Source of the DNA: Phytophthora colocasiae
Lineage: Eukaryota > Oomycota > Peronosporomycetes > Peronosporales > Peronosporaceae
Length of the DNA stretch: 64,000 bases
NCBI GenBank assembly: GCA_018806915.1
Contig: JAGKQI010000043.1
Coordinates: 744,001-808,000, forward strand
Direction: 5' to 3'
Shown here: positions 1 to 9,020 of the stretch, piece after piece
Position numbering within the stretch: position 1 is the first letter of the stretch
Layout: each line of letters starts with the position of its first letter
The notes under the pieces: model-generated
The model's input: the letters and a program-made list of their open reading frames with translations, nothing else
The model's database searches: none
What the model was told of the DNA's origin: nothing
Made by a program: the position numbers and the translations under genes

Positions 1-1161
1 CGCTGGGTGGAGGCGTTCGCGATCGAAGCCTTGGACACGATCACCTTCGTCGAGACGATGGTGAATGAAGTTATCTCGCGGCACGGGGTGCCCGAGAGGT
101 TGCTTAGCGACCAAGGATCCAACTTTATTTCGGAGCTGGCGCGCTCGTTTTACGAAACGCTTGGCATTAAGAAGCTGTTCGGAGCCGCCTACCACCCGCA
201 AACTCAGGGATTGGTAGAGCGGTTCAACGGAACGCTTATTGGCATGCTGAAGATGTTCGTGAATGAGGCCCAGACCCACTGGGATCTGTATCTGCCGCGC
301 GTACTGTTCGCTTATCGTACTTCTTATCACGAAGCGTTAAAGGACTCGCCGTTCTTCTCGCTGTACGGTCGAGATCCCGTGTTACCGCTAGACCTAGCGT
401 TCCTAAACACGGATAACAAGTGGAAGAGCAACGAAGTGGCCGCCTACCGACGGCGTTTGTACCTGTCGCTGAGGGACACCAGAAGGATGGTGGAGCGTCA
501 GCTGCTGAAGGCGCAGGACCGGCACGCTGCTCGCCTTGAGGAGCAGGTGGAGGTGAAGTTCGAAGAAGGAGACCCGGTGTGGGTCTACCAATACTTCCGA
601 GCTCGCAGAGGCGAGCGTACCACCAAGAAGTTAGCTTTCTCCTGGCACGGTCCCTACCGCGTTGTAGGAACGGTGGGCGAGAACGCGTACCGGGTGGCGA
701 TCCCTTCGCACCCGAACCGGGTGGTGACCATCAACGTGAACCGTTTGAAGCGTTTTCGAGGACGCTGGAGTCGACCGTACCCGACGGAGGTGCCTGAGGG
801 TGTGACGTCCCGTCCTGGTGTTGATGATGAAGGACCTCTTGAGGAGGCCGACTTACCTTCGACCAGCTACGTGGAACGGTTGGTAATCGGTGGTGAAGAG
901 ACGGCTGTCTCTGGGACGAGCAACCCGGTTGTCGACATCCTGGCTCGACGGAAGGAGAACGGTGTCACGCAGTACTTAGTACTGTTGGCTACCTACGAAG
1001 TGAGCTGGAGGCCTGCTGCTACGCTTCTTCCTAACTATCGAACGCTTCTGCAGGCATTCGATAACGCTCGACGAAAGGAGAAGGGTCTACCTGAACTGCG
1101 TCGCAGTGCACGGTTGGCAGAGGCCAACGTCGCTGTCGACGAGGATGACATGCTCTTCTAG
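1..1161 (+). CDS. Ty3/gypsy integrase C-terminal part (element A, 5' cut by window)
   Basis: The frame is open at base 1, so the protein starts outside the window; 386 codons remain. It would insert retroelement cDNA into the genome. Visible integrase-core signs are an Asp in LLSDQGSNF (about residue 37) and a Glu in HPQTQGLVERFNG (about residue 73), with 35 residues between them as in D,D35E integrases; the first catalytic Asp lies upstream. Next come a GDPVWV/KLAFSWHGPYRVV integrase tail and a diverged chromodomain-like end (QYLVLLATYEVSWRP, about residues 320-340). No stop or frameshift is seen. It is followed tail-to-tail by the minus-strand ORF at 1677-3602. Rich in the word AACGCT, like the rest of 1-5150. 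Confidence 0.9.
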   Translation, partial: RWVEAFAIEALDTITFVETMVNEVISRHGVPERLLSDQGSNFISELARSFYETLGIKKLFGAAYHPQTQGLVERFNGTLIGMLKMFVNEAQTHWDLYLPRVLFAYRTSYHEALKDSPFFSLYGRDPVLPLDLAFLNTDNKWKSNEVAAYRRRLYLSLRDTRRMVERQLLKAQDRHAARLEEQVEVKFEEGDPVWVYQYFRARRGERTTKKLAFSWHGPYRVVGTVGENAYRVAIPSHPNRVVTINVNRLKRFRGRWSRPYPTEVPEGVTSRPGVDDEGPLEEADLPSTSYVERLVIGGEETAVSGTSNPVVDILARRKENGVTQYLVLLATYEVSWRPAATLLPNYRTLLQAFDNARRKEKGLPELRRSARLAEANVAVDEDDMLF

Positions 1162-1274
1162 AGAGAAGAGGGGGGCTGATTGTCTGTGTGGTGACTATTA
1201 CGGACAATGCGAGCTTGAAGAACGAGGGCGAGAAGAAGGCTCTCGTGTGGTGGCTTTATATTTGATTATATTTT

Positions 1275-1419
1275 GGAGAACGCTCGGTCAAGGAACCGTG
1301 CCTACATGTTGGAGAACGCTCGGTCAGGGGACCGTGTTTACATTCTTGGATAATGCTCGGTCAGAGGATCGTGCCTACACGTTGGAGAACGCTCGGTCGT
1401 GGGCCGTGCGTGTTTATTC
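1275..1419 (+). repeat. 36-bp tandem repeat, about 4 copies
   Basis: Copies start at 1275, 1311, 1348 and 1384 with the core GGAGAACGCTCGGTCA followed by an (A/G)CCGTGC-type end. Periods are 36, 37 and 36 bp; one copy has TAATGCT for GAACGCT. Degenerate pieces (GGAACGCTCGATG, GGAGAACGCAAAG) continue to about 1540. The array fills most of the 515 bp between the ends of the integrase ORF and the antisense ORF, so it would lie in the 3' untranslated part of both transcripts. An ORF read through it is an artefact of the repeat. Confidence 0.8.
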
Positions 1420-1676
1420 TTGTCGAAAAACACACTGTCGAAGCTGTACGTGCTCATCGATGCGTCCGCGGTCGGGGACCGTAAGGCTATCGAGGAACGC
1501 TCGATGTGAAACTGTATGCGTGTTGGAGAACGCAAAGGGGCCAGTGTGTTTATATTTTGGGGGAAAGAAGCTACGAAAAACAAATGAAGACGACTAAAGC
1601 AGAAAGGAAAAGAGAAAAGATTATTATGAAGGATATGCAAGGAACGCTACGCTACCGTTCCTAGAAGCTCGGGACA

Positions 1677-3602
1677 CTACGAAGTGCTGTTACCTCCCGA
1701 CAAGTCGAGGATCTTCTGCTTCTTGGCTGCGGGTTTCTCCTCGTCCTCGTCTTCGTGAGACTCGTCGTCGGACTGATGCTCGTCGTCGTTCTCGCTTGCC
1801 TCGGAATCACTCTCGTCGCTACTGCTGCCCAGGAAGTCATCTGACGTCTCCTTCTTGACTTGGGTAGTTTCTTCGGCCTTCTGGTCGCGGTTGGACACTT
1901 TGGGTGGGGGACTCGGCTTCTTCGGGGAGTCGGCCTTGGCCGGCGAAGGGCTGCGAGACTTAGGCTTGGACGGCGTGGACGCTTTCGCCTCGGGTGACGA
2001 TGGGGAAGCCGGCTTGGACTTGGTCGGCGAGGCGTTCCCTGAAGCAGTAGGAGAAGCGTTCTTGGGGCTGGTCTTGGGCGTCACGGCAGGAGAAGCGTTC
2101 CTGGGAGACTTCGGAGGAGTCGCAGCCTTGGGGACCGGAGGGGACGTTTCCGGGGAAGCGTCCGGAGCCACCGAGAAGTCGCTGGAACGCGTCTTTGGCG
2201 AGGATCCCGACTTAGACTTGGACTTCTTGAAGTGGGGAACGAGAAGCTTGGGATCCAGGCGCCCCGTACCGCGAGCTGTCGGACGGCCCTTGCGTCGGAA
2301 ACGATCATAGCCGCCGACCACCTCGGAGGACTCGAGCGCTGGAACTGTCGTGGAGACCTTGTACGAACCGTTCTGGAGCTGCTTCACCATGCTCTTAGCC
2401 AACGCGACGATGCGAGAACTCTTGCGAAGACACAGCCAGGTACCTTGGTGAGTGTCCACGGCCCACCCCTTACGAGGCGTGCGATCGGACTGGATGTCGA
2501 TCAAGCATCGGGCCAACGCTTCGTCGGAGAGACGATTCTCCACCTTGATGTTGTCCGGGTCCAAAGCCTCCGTCCAGTAGAGAAGATCAGGAACGTCGGA
2601 GAAGGAGTCGCGGTTCAGGAAGAACGGTTCCAAGGCGTGCTTCATCTTCTTTTCGTACTCGGCCTTGTCCCTGCGACGGAGAGAAACGAGACTGTCGATG
2701 ATCGGGCCATGGTAACCCGGGCCTCGCGACTGGTTCCGTCCCGGTTGACCACCCCACCACATCAGCAGCTTGGGGTCGTGGCAGTCCTCGAGGAGCTGGA
2801 GGAAGTTATAATACCCCCACGTCTCGATGCAGAGGCTCAGAAACTTCATGCGCCCGGCAACCGCTTCCATCTTGGCCTTGCGACGACGAGTCTGTGCGGC
2901 TGAAGACTTGAGAGGCGCGTGAAGCTTCCATTCCCAGAAGACGGGACGATCATGATTCCACCAGCGCCAATGAGCTCGGTACACTTCGGGGTACGCTTCA
3001 GGATCGTACCAGAGACTCGAGCCTTCCCACGGATACGCCAACTGGAACGGTGTCTTCCCCTTCTCCGCGGCGTCGCTGTAGAGCTCTTCAAGGTCGTCGT
3101 GAATCTCTTGGGGCGTGGTGACAGCGAGCTCGACCGTGAAGAACGACTTCTTGCGCTCCGGAGAGGACGAAGGCGAAGAGTTTCGAGACCGTTCCTTGCG
3201 CTTCTTGGACAAAGATGACTTAGGGGAGGACGTCGTCTTGGAAGAGCCCCGGGATGAAGCGCTCTTGGGCGAAGGACCTGTGAAGCGGGGATGCAGCTCA
3301 GCCCTCTTGCTGAAACGCTGACGCGAAGGCTTGGGCAATACGAGAACGGGGCCCCCGAACGCGTCCGAAGCGTACCCTGTCTGGTCGATGACAGCTTCGG
3401 CAATGTCGTCCAGGATGTCGAGCCCGGTGGAACATTCGTTGACGCTCAACACCTCTCTCATCTCGGACCAGAAGGCGACTTGAGCCTGCGTGGGCGACAT
3501 GTCTTCCTCCTCCCTCTCTTCCCTCTCATCCTCCGCGGCGTAGCGCTTGACGAGACGCTTGAACAGCCCGTCGTATTCCTCCTCGAGCCTGGACTTGCCC
3601 AT
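1677..3602 (-). CDS. 641-aa antisense accessory ORF of gypsy element A
   Basis: Intact 641-codon ORF on the strand opposite the integrase, convergent with it. I do not recognise a named family. Residues 1-35 are charged (Glu/Arg-rich); about 95-150 are Ser/Lys-rich with the basic stretch KKRKERSRN; about 150-430 are a Trp-rich globular region (HWRWWNHDRPVFWEW, CIETWGYYNFLQLLEDC, LMWWGGQPG, PDLLYWTEALDPDN); about 460-560 are Ser/Pro/Lys repeats (KAATPPKSPRNASP and similar); the end is a Ser/Asp/Glu acidic tract, then KKQKILDLSGG. A nuclear or nucleic-acid-binding role is inference from composition. It shares AACGCT/AGCGTT enrichment with the flanking integrase and membrane ORF, which suggests it is part of the element. 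Alternative: an inserted host gene. Confidence 0.65.
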   Translation of the reverse strand: MGKSRLEEEYDGLFKRLVKRYAAEDEREEREEEDMSPTQAQVAFWSEMREVLSVNECSTGLDILDDIAEAVIDQTGYASDAFGGPVLVLPKPSRQRFSKRAELHPRFTGPSPKSASSRGSSKTTSSPKSSLSKKRKERSRNSSPSSSPERKKSFFTVELAVTTPQEIHDDLEELYSDAAEKGKTPFQLAYPWEGSSLWYDPEAYPEVYRAHWRWWNHDRPVFWEWKLHAPLKSSAAQTRRRKAKMEAVAGRMKFLSLCIETWGYYNFLQLLEDCHDPKLLMWWGGQPGRNQSRGPGYHGPIIDSLVSLRRRDKAEYEKKMKHALEPFFLNRDSFSDVPDLLYWTEALDPDNIKVENRLSDEALARCLIDIQSDRTPRKGWAVDTHQGTWLCLRKSSRIVALAKSMVKQLQNGSYKVSTTVPALESSEVVGGYDRFRRKGRPTARGTGRLDPKLLVPHFKKSKSKSGSSPKTRSSDFSVAPDASPETSPPVPKAATPPKSPRNASPAVTPKTSPKNASPTASGNASPTKSKPASPSSPEAKASTPSKPKSRSPSPAKADSPKKPSPPPKVSNRDQKAEETTQVKKETSDDFLGSSSDESDSEASENDDEHQSDDESHEDEDEEKPAAKKQKILDLSGGNSTS

Positions 3603-3821
3603 GGCGACTTTGTTGCCGGTGGTGTTCTCGACGTGGAAGGAACTGTAATGTGAGAAAGAGCCCCTTTCTCGTTGGGACTTTGCGAAGGCCTTATCCGAGA
3701 AAGTGAAGCGTGTGATACAAATGGACCGATTTTGACTACTAACTACGGTTGGTGGGTGGATTGGACTATCGAGTCCCGATGGTTGAAAGGAAATACCTTC
3801 GATGATGCCAGGTGACTGGTT

Positions 3822-5343
3822 TTGGTACTACAGCGTGCGATAAGCTCTGAAAAACTGACCGAACGCTCGAGTCGGAAGTTGCCGAAGGGGCCATTTCCGT
3901 TTTGGTCTCACCTCTCGCAAGAAGGACTGATGGACGAGTGGGCGAGCTTTGTGCTCGTAGAATACGCTCGCTGGGAGCTATTGCCGGTTTACTTGGGGAC
4001 GGTTCTCATCTGGATTGTGACCACGCCCCTGAGGAATGTGTTCTGGACGTTTGGTGCTGAAGCGTGGAGAGTGACTCGTTTGAACGGTGGCATGTGGCTT
4101 GACTTCACGGCGCGATACCAGGAAGTGATGCGGAACCCTGCTTTGCGCCAACTGAACGGTTTAGCCTACGGTTTTGCTCTGTGGAGCGCTCTCTTTGCTG
4201 TCCCTGTTCAAGTATTGGAGCAGAACGCTCTCGAGTACGGTCGCTATGGACAAATGCACCGAAGTTGGTGGGTTGCGGGACAGATCACGTTCGGAGAGTA
4301 CGGTCCCGACCTTTTGCTGGAAACTACTGAGTCAGCTAGACGCTACTACCAGGCCTGGAGGAGGAAGCGTGAACGCTTGGAGACGCGTGTATGCTGGCGT
4401 GCAAGGACTGTGCTGGATAACGCTTCTAACGCTTTCGATGGCTATACATCTGCCAATGATGCTCTACGATCTACTGGAGTTTGTGCTGTGCGGAAGCACA
4501 GGTGTGGTCGTGGTGTTGATTGTCCTGAATGTGCTGAACTACGGTGAGAGATGGACTTCTTGGGGGTATAATATCACCGGAGTCGTGGCCGTTGTCGGTC
4601 TAGTAACGCATGGATGGCGCCTGGGAGACCGTGGAGGTCGTCTGCGCAAGATTGCTCCTCGAGGAATCATTGAAGAAGCTTTGGACAGCGTGCAGAGGAA
4701 CGCTGACGAGCGTTGCCGTGCGGAGGAAGCCAGCCTGCAACGTCTACGTGGGCCCGAAGTGATGCCCAAGGAAGAGGCGTCTAGTGAGGAGAGTGATCGC
4801 GGAGGGAATGAAGAGTCAGCCTCGTCAGAGGACGAGCCTGAAGAAGGACCTTCACCTGCCGCTAGCGTTCCTGCTCGTCGAGCTTCGATGCCGGAACACT
4901 TCACGACGGCCGACGCCTACATGGTCGAATCGCTACGGGGCTTGGCTGACGAGTTCCAACACCGTGTTCGCCGAGGACGGCGAACGTCTAGTCGGGGGGA
5001 ATGTCCCGTACCCGGGATTGCAGGACCCATTCCAGCGGTGGTGGACTCGAGCCAAGCTAGGATGAGGACCCGACCTAGGACCCGTAGGATGGCTACACCA
5101 CCCAGCGGCTACACTCCCGGTACCGTTCCTGTGGTACCGTATCACTAGGGGGATGCGCCCCTTGGAAAGATGGCGCTAGACGCTCGTGATCCGGAAGCGT
5201 GGAGGTCCGCAGAGCTGCTCGGACCAATGGACGCCCCTGAAGGTGGGAAGATGCTACTCTCGTTGGGCGACAGGTGCCTACTGCAAGGACGGATGGCAGG
5301 TCATAGGCCCAGGTGTGCGAGGTGGACGAGGTGTCGTCCCTAG
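3822..5343 (+). pseudogene. Frameshifted multi-pass membrane-type ORF of element A
   Basis: Two overlapping frames (3822-4547 and 4174-5148) read as one protein if a shift at about 4375-4390 is allowed: the good sequence passes from RRKRERLETR in the first to VYAGVQGLCWITLL in the second. Hydrophobic segments are LPVYLGTVLIWIVTTPL, LNGLAYGFALWSALFAVPV, ITLLTLSMAIHLPMMLYDLL with GVVVVLIVLNVLNYG, and NITGVVAVVGLVTHGW. A Ser/Glu-rich acidic stretch (SSEESDRGGNEESASSEDE) follows. TAG at 5146-5148 is followed in the same frame by 64 more sensible codons to TAG at 5341-5343. Possibly the 5' (gag-like) ORF of another copy of the family, or an extra membrane or envelope-like ORF; neither is shown. 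No zinc knuckle is seen. Confidence 0.5.
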
Positions 5344-5808
5344 GAGCGTAGTGCTATCGCTCCCCCTATTTCTTTTAGTTGCGAATTTCCCTGGTCGAGA
5401 GAAGACAAGAACAAATTTACGTATTTTTATATTACTAAAAGCGTTCTACAAGACTCTACTTCGACAAACTCCGAGGCCCCACTCAGGACTGTACTCACCC
5501 AAACAGCCACAGGTACCGACCCAGCCGGGGAGGTGCGCGACACAAGGAGGCGCGTCGACATGGGCCCTTCGGCTTCTAGGGCCCCATTTGAGGCATGCGA
5601 TGGCTCGTTAGACGCCTCGCCTCGCACTGCATGTCCATACCAACCTTGGCAGCGGGGCATTCATATTCGCCCCAGGGCGCCCCAAAATATCATCTCCGAC
5701 TGATTTGTCGGAGATGAGTGATGGTCGTCGCCCGTCGCATGGACATGCTGCCGATCCTCAACGGTGGCGTCCAGTCTCTGGCCAGAGACAATACACGTTG
5801 CCGGATCT
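5344..5808. other. Intergenic stretch without recognised gene
   Basis: No convincing coding region; short ORFs here lack any recognisable motif. It contains a hairpin at 5691-5716 with perfect 10-bp arms (CATCTCCGAC / GTCGGAGATG) around a 6-base loop. GGATCC enrichment begins near its right edge, marking entry into element E. Confidence 0.5.
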
Positions 5809-6912
5809 TCAATCAGACAAGCTGAAGGGGATCCGAGGATCCTTGAGCCTGTGGATCTCGGATCCGGGCGTGTGAGGACACCCCTCGATCCGATAAGCCT
5901 GGCGCAGCATCCTTTGCGGCCTCTGGTCCAAATTGCACACGGTGGTGCGCTTGGAGCTTAGACGTCGTCGGATCGGACCGTCGGACTGGATCCTGTCTCG
6001 CCAGTCGACCGTTCCTTCAAGGATCCGGTCCGACGTAGGTGGCGAGCCGGGGCAGCGTGACGCGACAGCGGTGTGGACGGGGCGCTTCAGGATCCCTCTC
6101 GGCTCTGCGTACTTCGGCCGATCCACCGCCGGCGGGATCTCCGTCGTGGCGCTCATGGCAAGGTTCTGCCATTCGTTGTAGCGCCGGGATCCGACGGAAA
6201 TGAAGCCCGGGGTGCGAGGAACGTGATCCCCGGCCAGCCACATGCCGATCTCCTCGTTGTGGTTGAGGGAGACCGCTTTCTCACCGACATTGGTAAGTTG
6301 TAGATAGCGGATCTTGCCTGGACCTTGTGCTAACGTTGGTACCCATTGTTTTCCTCTCCGTAACCACAGCTTCTCATACTCCTTGAGGTGGATCCGGTCC
6401 GGGTGCTCGAAGATCTCGCCGGGCTCCAGCCGTATACCTTCTTGGAGGAGTAGCGGGCGAGCCCGGCCGCTGAAGATCTGCCGTCGTCCATGGAGTCGCA
6501 CGCGGATCTCGTCGTGCAAGCACACGGATCCGTCACCCAGGTCGAGTCGGATCCCGGCCGGTACCATGAAGTCCATGCCGAGGATCGCGTCGCAGTCGGG
6601 TGGAAGATCCTCGCCGACCCAGACGTCGCAGAAATACACCAAGTATCCAGCCAAGGTAACCTTGATCCTTGTTTTGCCTGCTGCAATGTACAGCTGCTCA
6701 CCAATTCCGAGGCATTCTTGTGTTTGACTAGTATCAATCTGGGATCCAACCTTACGAGCAAAGGCGGCATCGATGATCGACACCTCGGATCCCGAGTCAA
6801 GAAGCACGGTGGACTTGGCATTGTTGATCTTGCACGTTGCCTCGGCCTGCTTGAAGTGTTTGCTGGGGACATGGTACTTCCAGTACCCGCGTGACTCTCC
6901 AGGCATGAGATC
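5809..6912 (-). pseudogene. Retropepsin region of gypsy element E (3' part, split by an LTR)
   Basis: Aspartic protease of a Ty3/gypsy polyprotein: active site LLDSGSEVSIID with the following FARKVG, and the distal ILGMDFM motif. It would cleave Gag-Pol in the particle. The frame is open through the upstream LTR junction: removing the solo LTR at 6917-8798 and one copy of its CAAG duplication joins it in frame to 8799-8996. Downstream of the protease is a linker of about 200 aa rich in GGATCC-encoded residues, ending at TGA near 5809. No reverse transcriptase follows, so the element is truncated here. Confidence 0.8.
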
Positions 6913-6916
6913 CAAG

Positions 6917-8798
6917 TGACACGTTGCTAATTACGATTTTTTGAGTGGATATGGACGTTACGCTGTGATGTGATTGGACGTACACTGGGTTGTGGGAGAA
7001 AGGGAGATGTTGGACGAGGCTATGTCCCGTGCGACAATAATGGATCTGTGGAAGAACACCGCTATATATATTAACCTTCACCTGTACTGCAAAGGGGCCC
7101 AAGAGATCAGAAGTGTTCCTCGGAAAAGTACACAAACTCCGAGAGACAACAACACTCAGTCTGATCGCCGGACTTTCCCCGACGATGAGTGCCTAAAGGT
7201 TGGCAGAAAGTCTCTCAGAAGAATGTATCTCTGAGAGACCTCATCCCGTTGCCGTCCTGTGTGACGATGATGGTTCAAGGAATACAATTTTACCCACAAG
7301 ATACCAAGTATCGCGCACCGGACGTAGCGCACCCCGCGCATATCCCAATTGGACTTCGTGCGTTGCAGCATACGTGCTCCGCATCCTAAAAACACTCATG
7401 GATTTCTGGTATCACGTATGGAAACCCTGATATCACACCATGAAGTCTGACGTACACGAGTCCGACGTACATAAAGTCCGACGTACATGACGTCCGACGT
7501 ACAAGGAGTCTGACGAACATGATTCTGGTGAACAAGTCTGATGTGTCCGGCTTATATACAAGCAATATTCCAGACATCACCAGTTTCCGATGAACAGACT
7601 CCGACGTACAAGACTCCGATGATCAGACCCAAGTGTCACGACTCTGGTATTACAACTCTGACGTACATGATTCCGGAGTACATGGTTCCGATGAACATGT
7701 CTCCGATTCCAGACCCTGATGAACAGGATACCAGACTCTGAAACTCTGAAGTCCACCCCATACTGAAACCAAGTGTACCCAACACGACCTCACGCAATCA
7801 AGTGAAACGCAACCTGCTCATCCCTGTAATGACATCATTAAGTATCGACTCGACAAGATCTGCAGCATCGACTACCATAGTGAGCCCAAGTGAAGATTCC
7901 TGAGTTATATTGAGACCAAGTGTATATGAGAATATGGAAGACAGAAGACAGAGAGATACAAGATAGATAACCAGAGTTCAATTTGACCGGTACCCCCGAG
8001 TTCAATTTTGCGTTACAACCACAAGGTCGATTCGTCGGTTCTTCGGTAGTAAGGCCACGACAAAGCTTTGAGTCGTGTGATCTCTCACCTATCAAGCCCT
8101 TTAGGTGGAGATCAGCGTAACGTAGAGACCTGAGAGGACCCACCTATTCCATTTCCTAGTTGAGTCGTTTGTCTTGTCTCTAACGGTAGCCCATTTCATA
8201 TTGTACGTTTGGACAGGTTTTGGGAGCTAGACAGTCGCTCTCAAGACGCTCGGTAGACTGTTATATAACTGATAGTGTATTGGTTTATTTTCCCTTTATA
8301 TATTAGAGGGTGGTGCGCGAAAGTTACGGGAATACCAGACAGACCAGGTGTCTGGTGAACATTTCCCTAGTTGACCTGGAGAACTAGCCCACTGCTCAAG
8401 GGCCAGGAAAGAATAAGAGCAGCTACATATTTGTATATCGGAACTCTATATTGCGGTTATCTCGGAAGTCTATTTACTGGACTCCATTGTATTAATTTCT
8501 CTTTTGCCTTCAGAAATCTCTGGTGTACACAAGTGTTCACCGGAAAACGTTCGACTCCCAAGTGCTCCTGTGAGGACCAGAAGGACATCCGACGGTCTAC
8601 GCAAGGAACCCTCACTCTCATCAACGCTCTCACGACCCCGGCGAGGGTCTCATTACCAAGACAACGAACCTACGAGGACAGCACAAGGTAACACACGCCC
8701 ACCTTGCTGTGCGACTCCGGTATCACTACCGGTAGTCACACTTCCAGGTTCACTGTACGCCCCTGCACCGCGGTAAAAGTTACACCGACTTCGCGACA
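6917..8798 (+). mobile_element. Solo LTR of the B/C gypsy family inserted in element E
   Basis: Starts TGACACG and ends TTCGCGACA, flanked by a 4-bp direct repeat CAAG (6913-6916 and 8799-8802). Long blocks match the LTR at 30924-32616, for example the GATGAGTGCCTAA / AGTCTCTCAGAAGAA / CTGAGAG stretch near 7180-7240 and CTAGTTGACCTGGAG near 8370. No internal coding region lies within it, so it is a solo LTR left by LTR-LTR recombination. It disrupts the protease-coding frame of element E. ORFs inside it (for example 8371-8691) have no coding features. Confidence 0.8.
7440..7745 (+). repeat. Degenerate minisatellite inside the LTR, unit about 15-17 bp
   Basis: Repeats of the type AGTCYGACGTACATGA occur at least five times in a row between 7443 and 7520, then degenerate as CTCCGATGAACA / CTCTGACGTACA up to 7745. 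The corresponding part of the LTR at 31380-31520 has related ACTCTGA/CCAAGA words but not the regular array, so the array expanded in this copy or subfamily. Confidence 0.65.
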
Positions 8799-9008
8799 CA
8801 AGGACATAGCGATCTCGGATCTCTGGTATTCATCGTCTGTAGAGCGGAAGCTTGCAACTCTAGCCGTACGTTTCCCATGAAGTTCACATGTATTATCCAA
8901 TAGATCCGTTCGCTTGTTGCTAACTTGATCCATGGCCTTCTTGTTCACATATGCATAGATGTAAGACGTTGAACGCTCGTCTCGTACCGGATTCAAAACC
9001 GGCGAGCG
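8799..9008 (-). pseudogene. 5' part of the element E protease/pol frame
   Basis: This short frame begins in the -1 frame at the end of gag and runs on without a stop to the LTR junction at 8799. Its continuation after the LTR is the protease frame at 6912, so the two are halves of one ORF. It encodes a linker upstream of the retropepsin with the segment SYIYAYVNKKAMDQV. The nominal Met at 8996 is a TTG codon and not a convincing start; entry by frameshift at the GTTAAAC site is more likely. Confidence 0.6.
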
Positions 9009-9020
9009 TTCTAGTTTAAC
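8971..9020 (-). promoter_or_regulatory. Candidate -1 ribosomal frameshift site, element E gag-pol
   Basis: On the minus strand GTTAAAC (9014-9020) sits in the gag frame as G TTA AAC and is followed at once by the gag stop TAG (9011-9013). Two bases after the heptamer a 9-bp perfect stem starts, GAACGCTCG pairing with CGAGCGTTC (9003-9011 with 8971-8979), and its loop holds a CCGG/CCGG mini-stem. The -1 frame is the protease frame. GTTAAAC followed by a stop is a known -1 slippery context, used at the arterivirus replicase junction. The spacer is shorter than usual, so function is inferred. Confidence 0.6.

Noticed and set aside
1275..1540. CRISPR-like array
   Set aside because: Units are contiguous tandem repeats without distinct spacers, and the window is eukaryotic.
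2232..2903. 223-aa plus-strand ORF over the 641-aa minus ORF
   Set aside because: Shadow frame inside a longer, compositionally structured ORF.
3822..5343. Calling the membrane ORF a retroviral-type envelope
   Set aside because: No signal peptide, cleavage site or fusion-type features visible; several transmembrane segments are unlike envelope proteins.
5186..5611. 141-aa plus-strand ORF
   Set aside because: No motif; composition changes abruptly along it; overlaps a better frame (5149-5343).
8371..8691. 106-aa ORF, and the duplicated ORFs at 29615-30061 and 32133-32558
   Set aside because: All lie in LTR sequence and are mirror copies or unconserved; no coding evidence.
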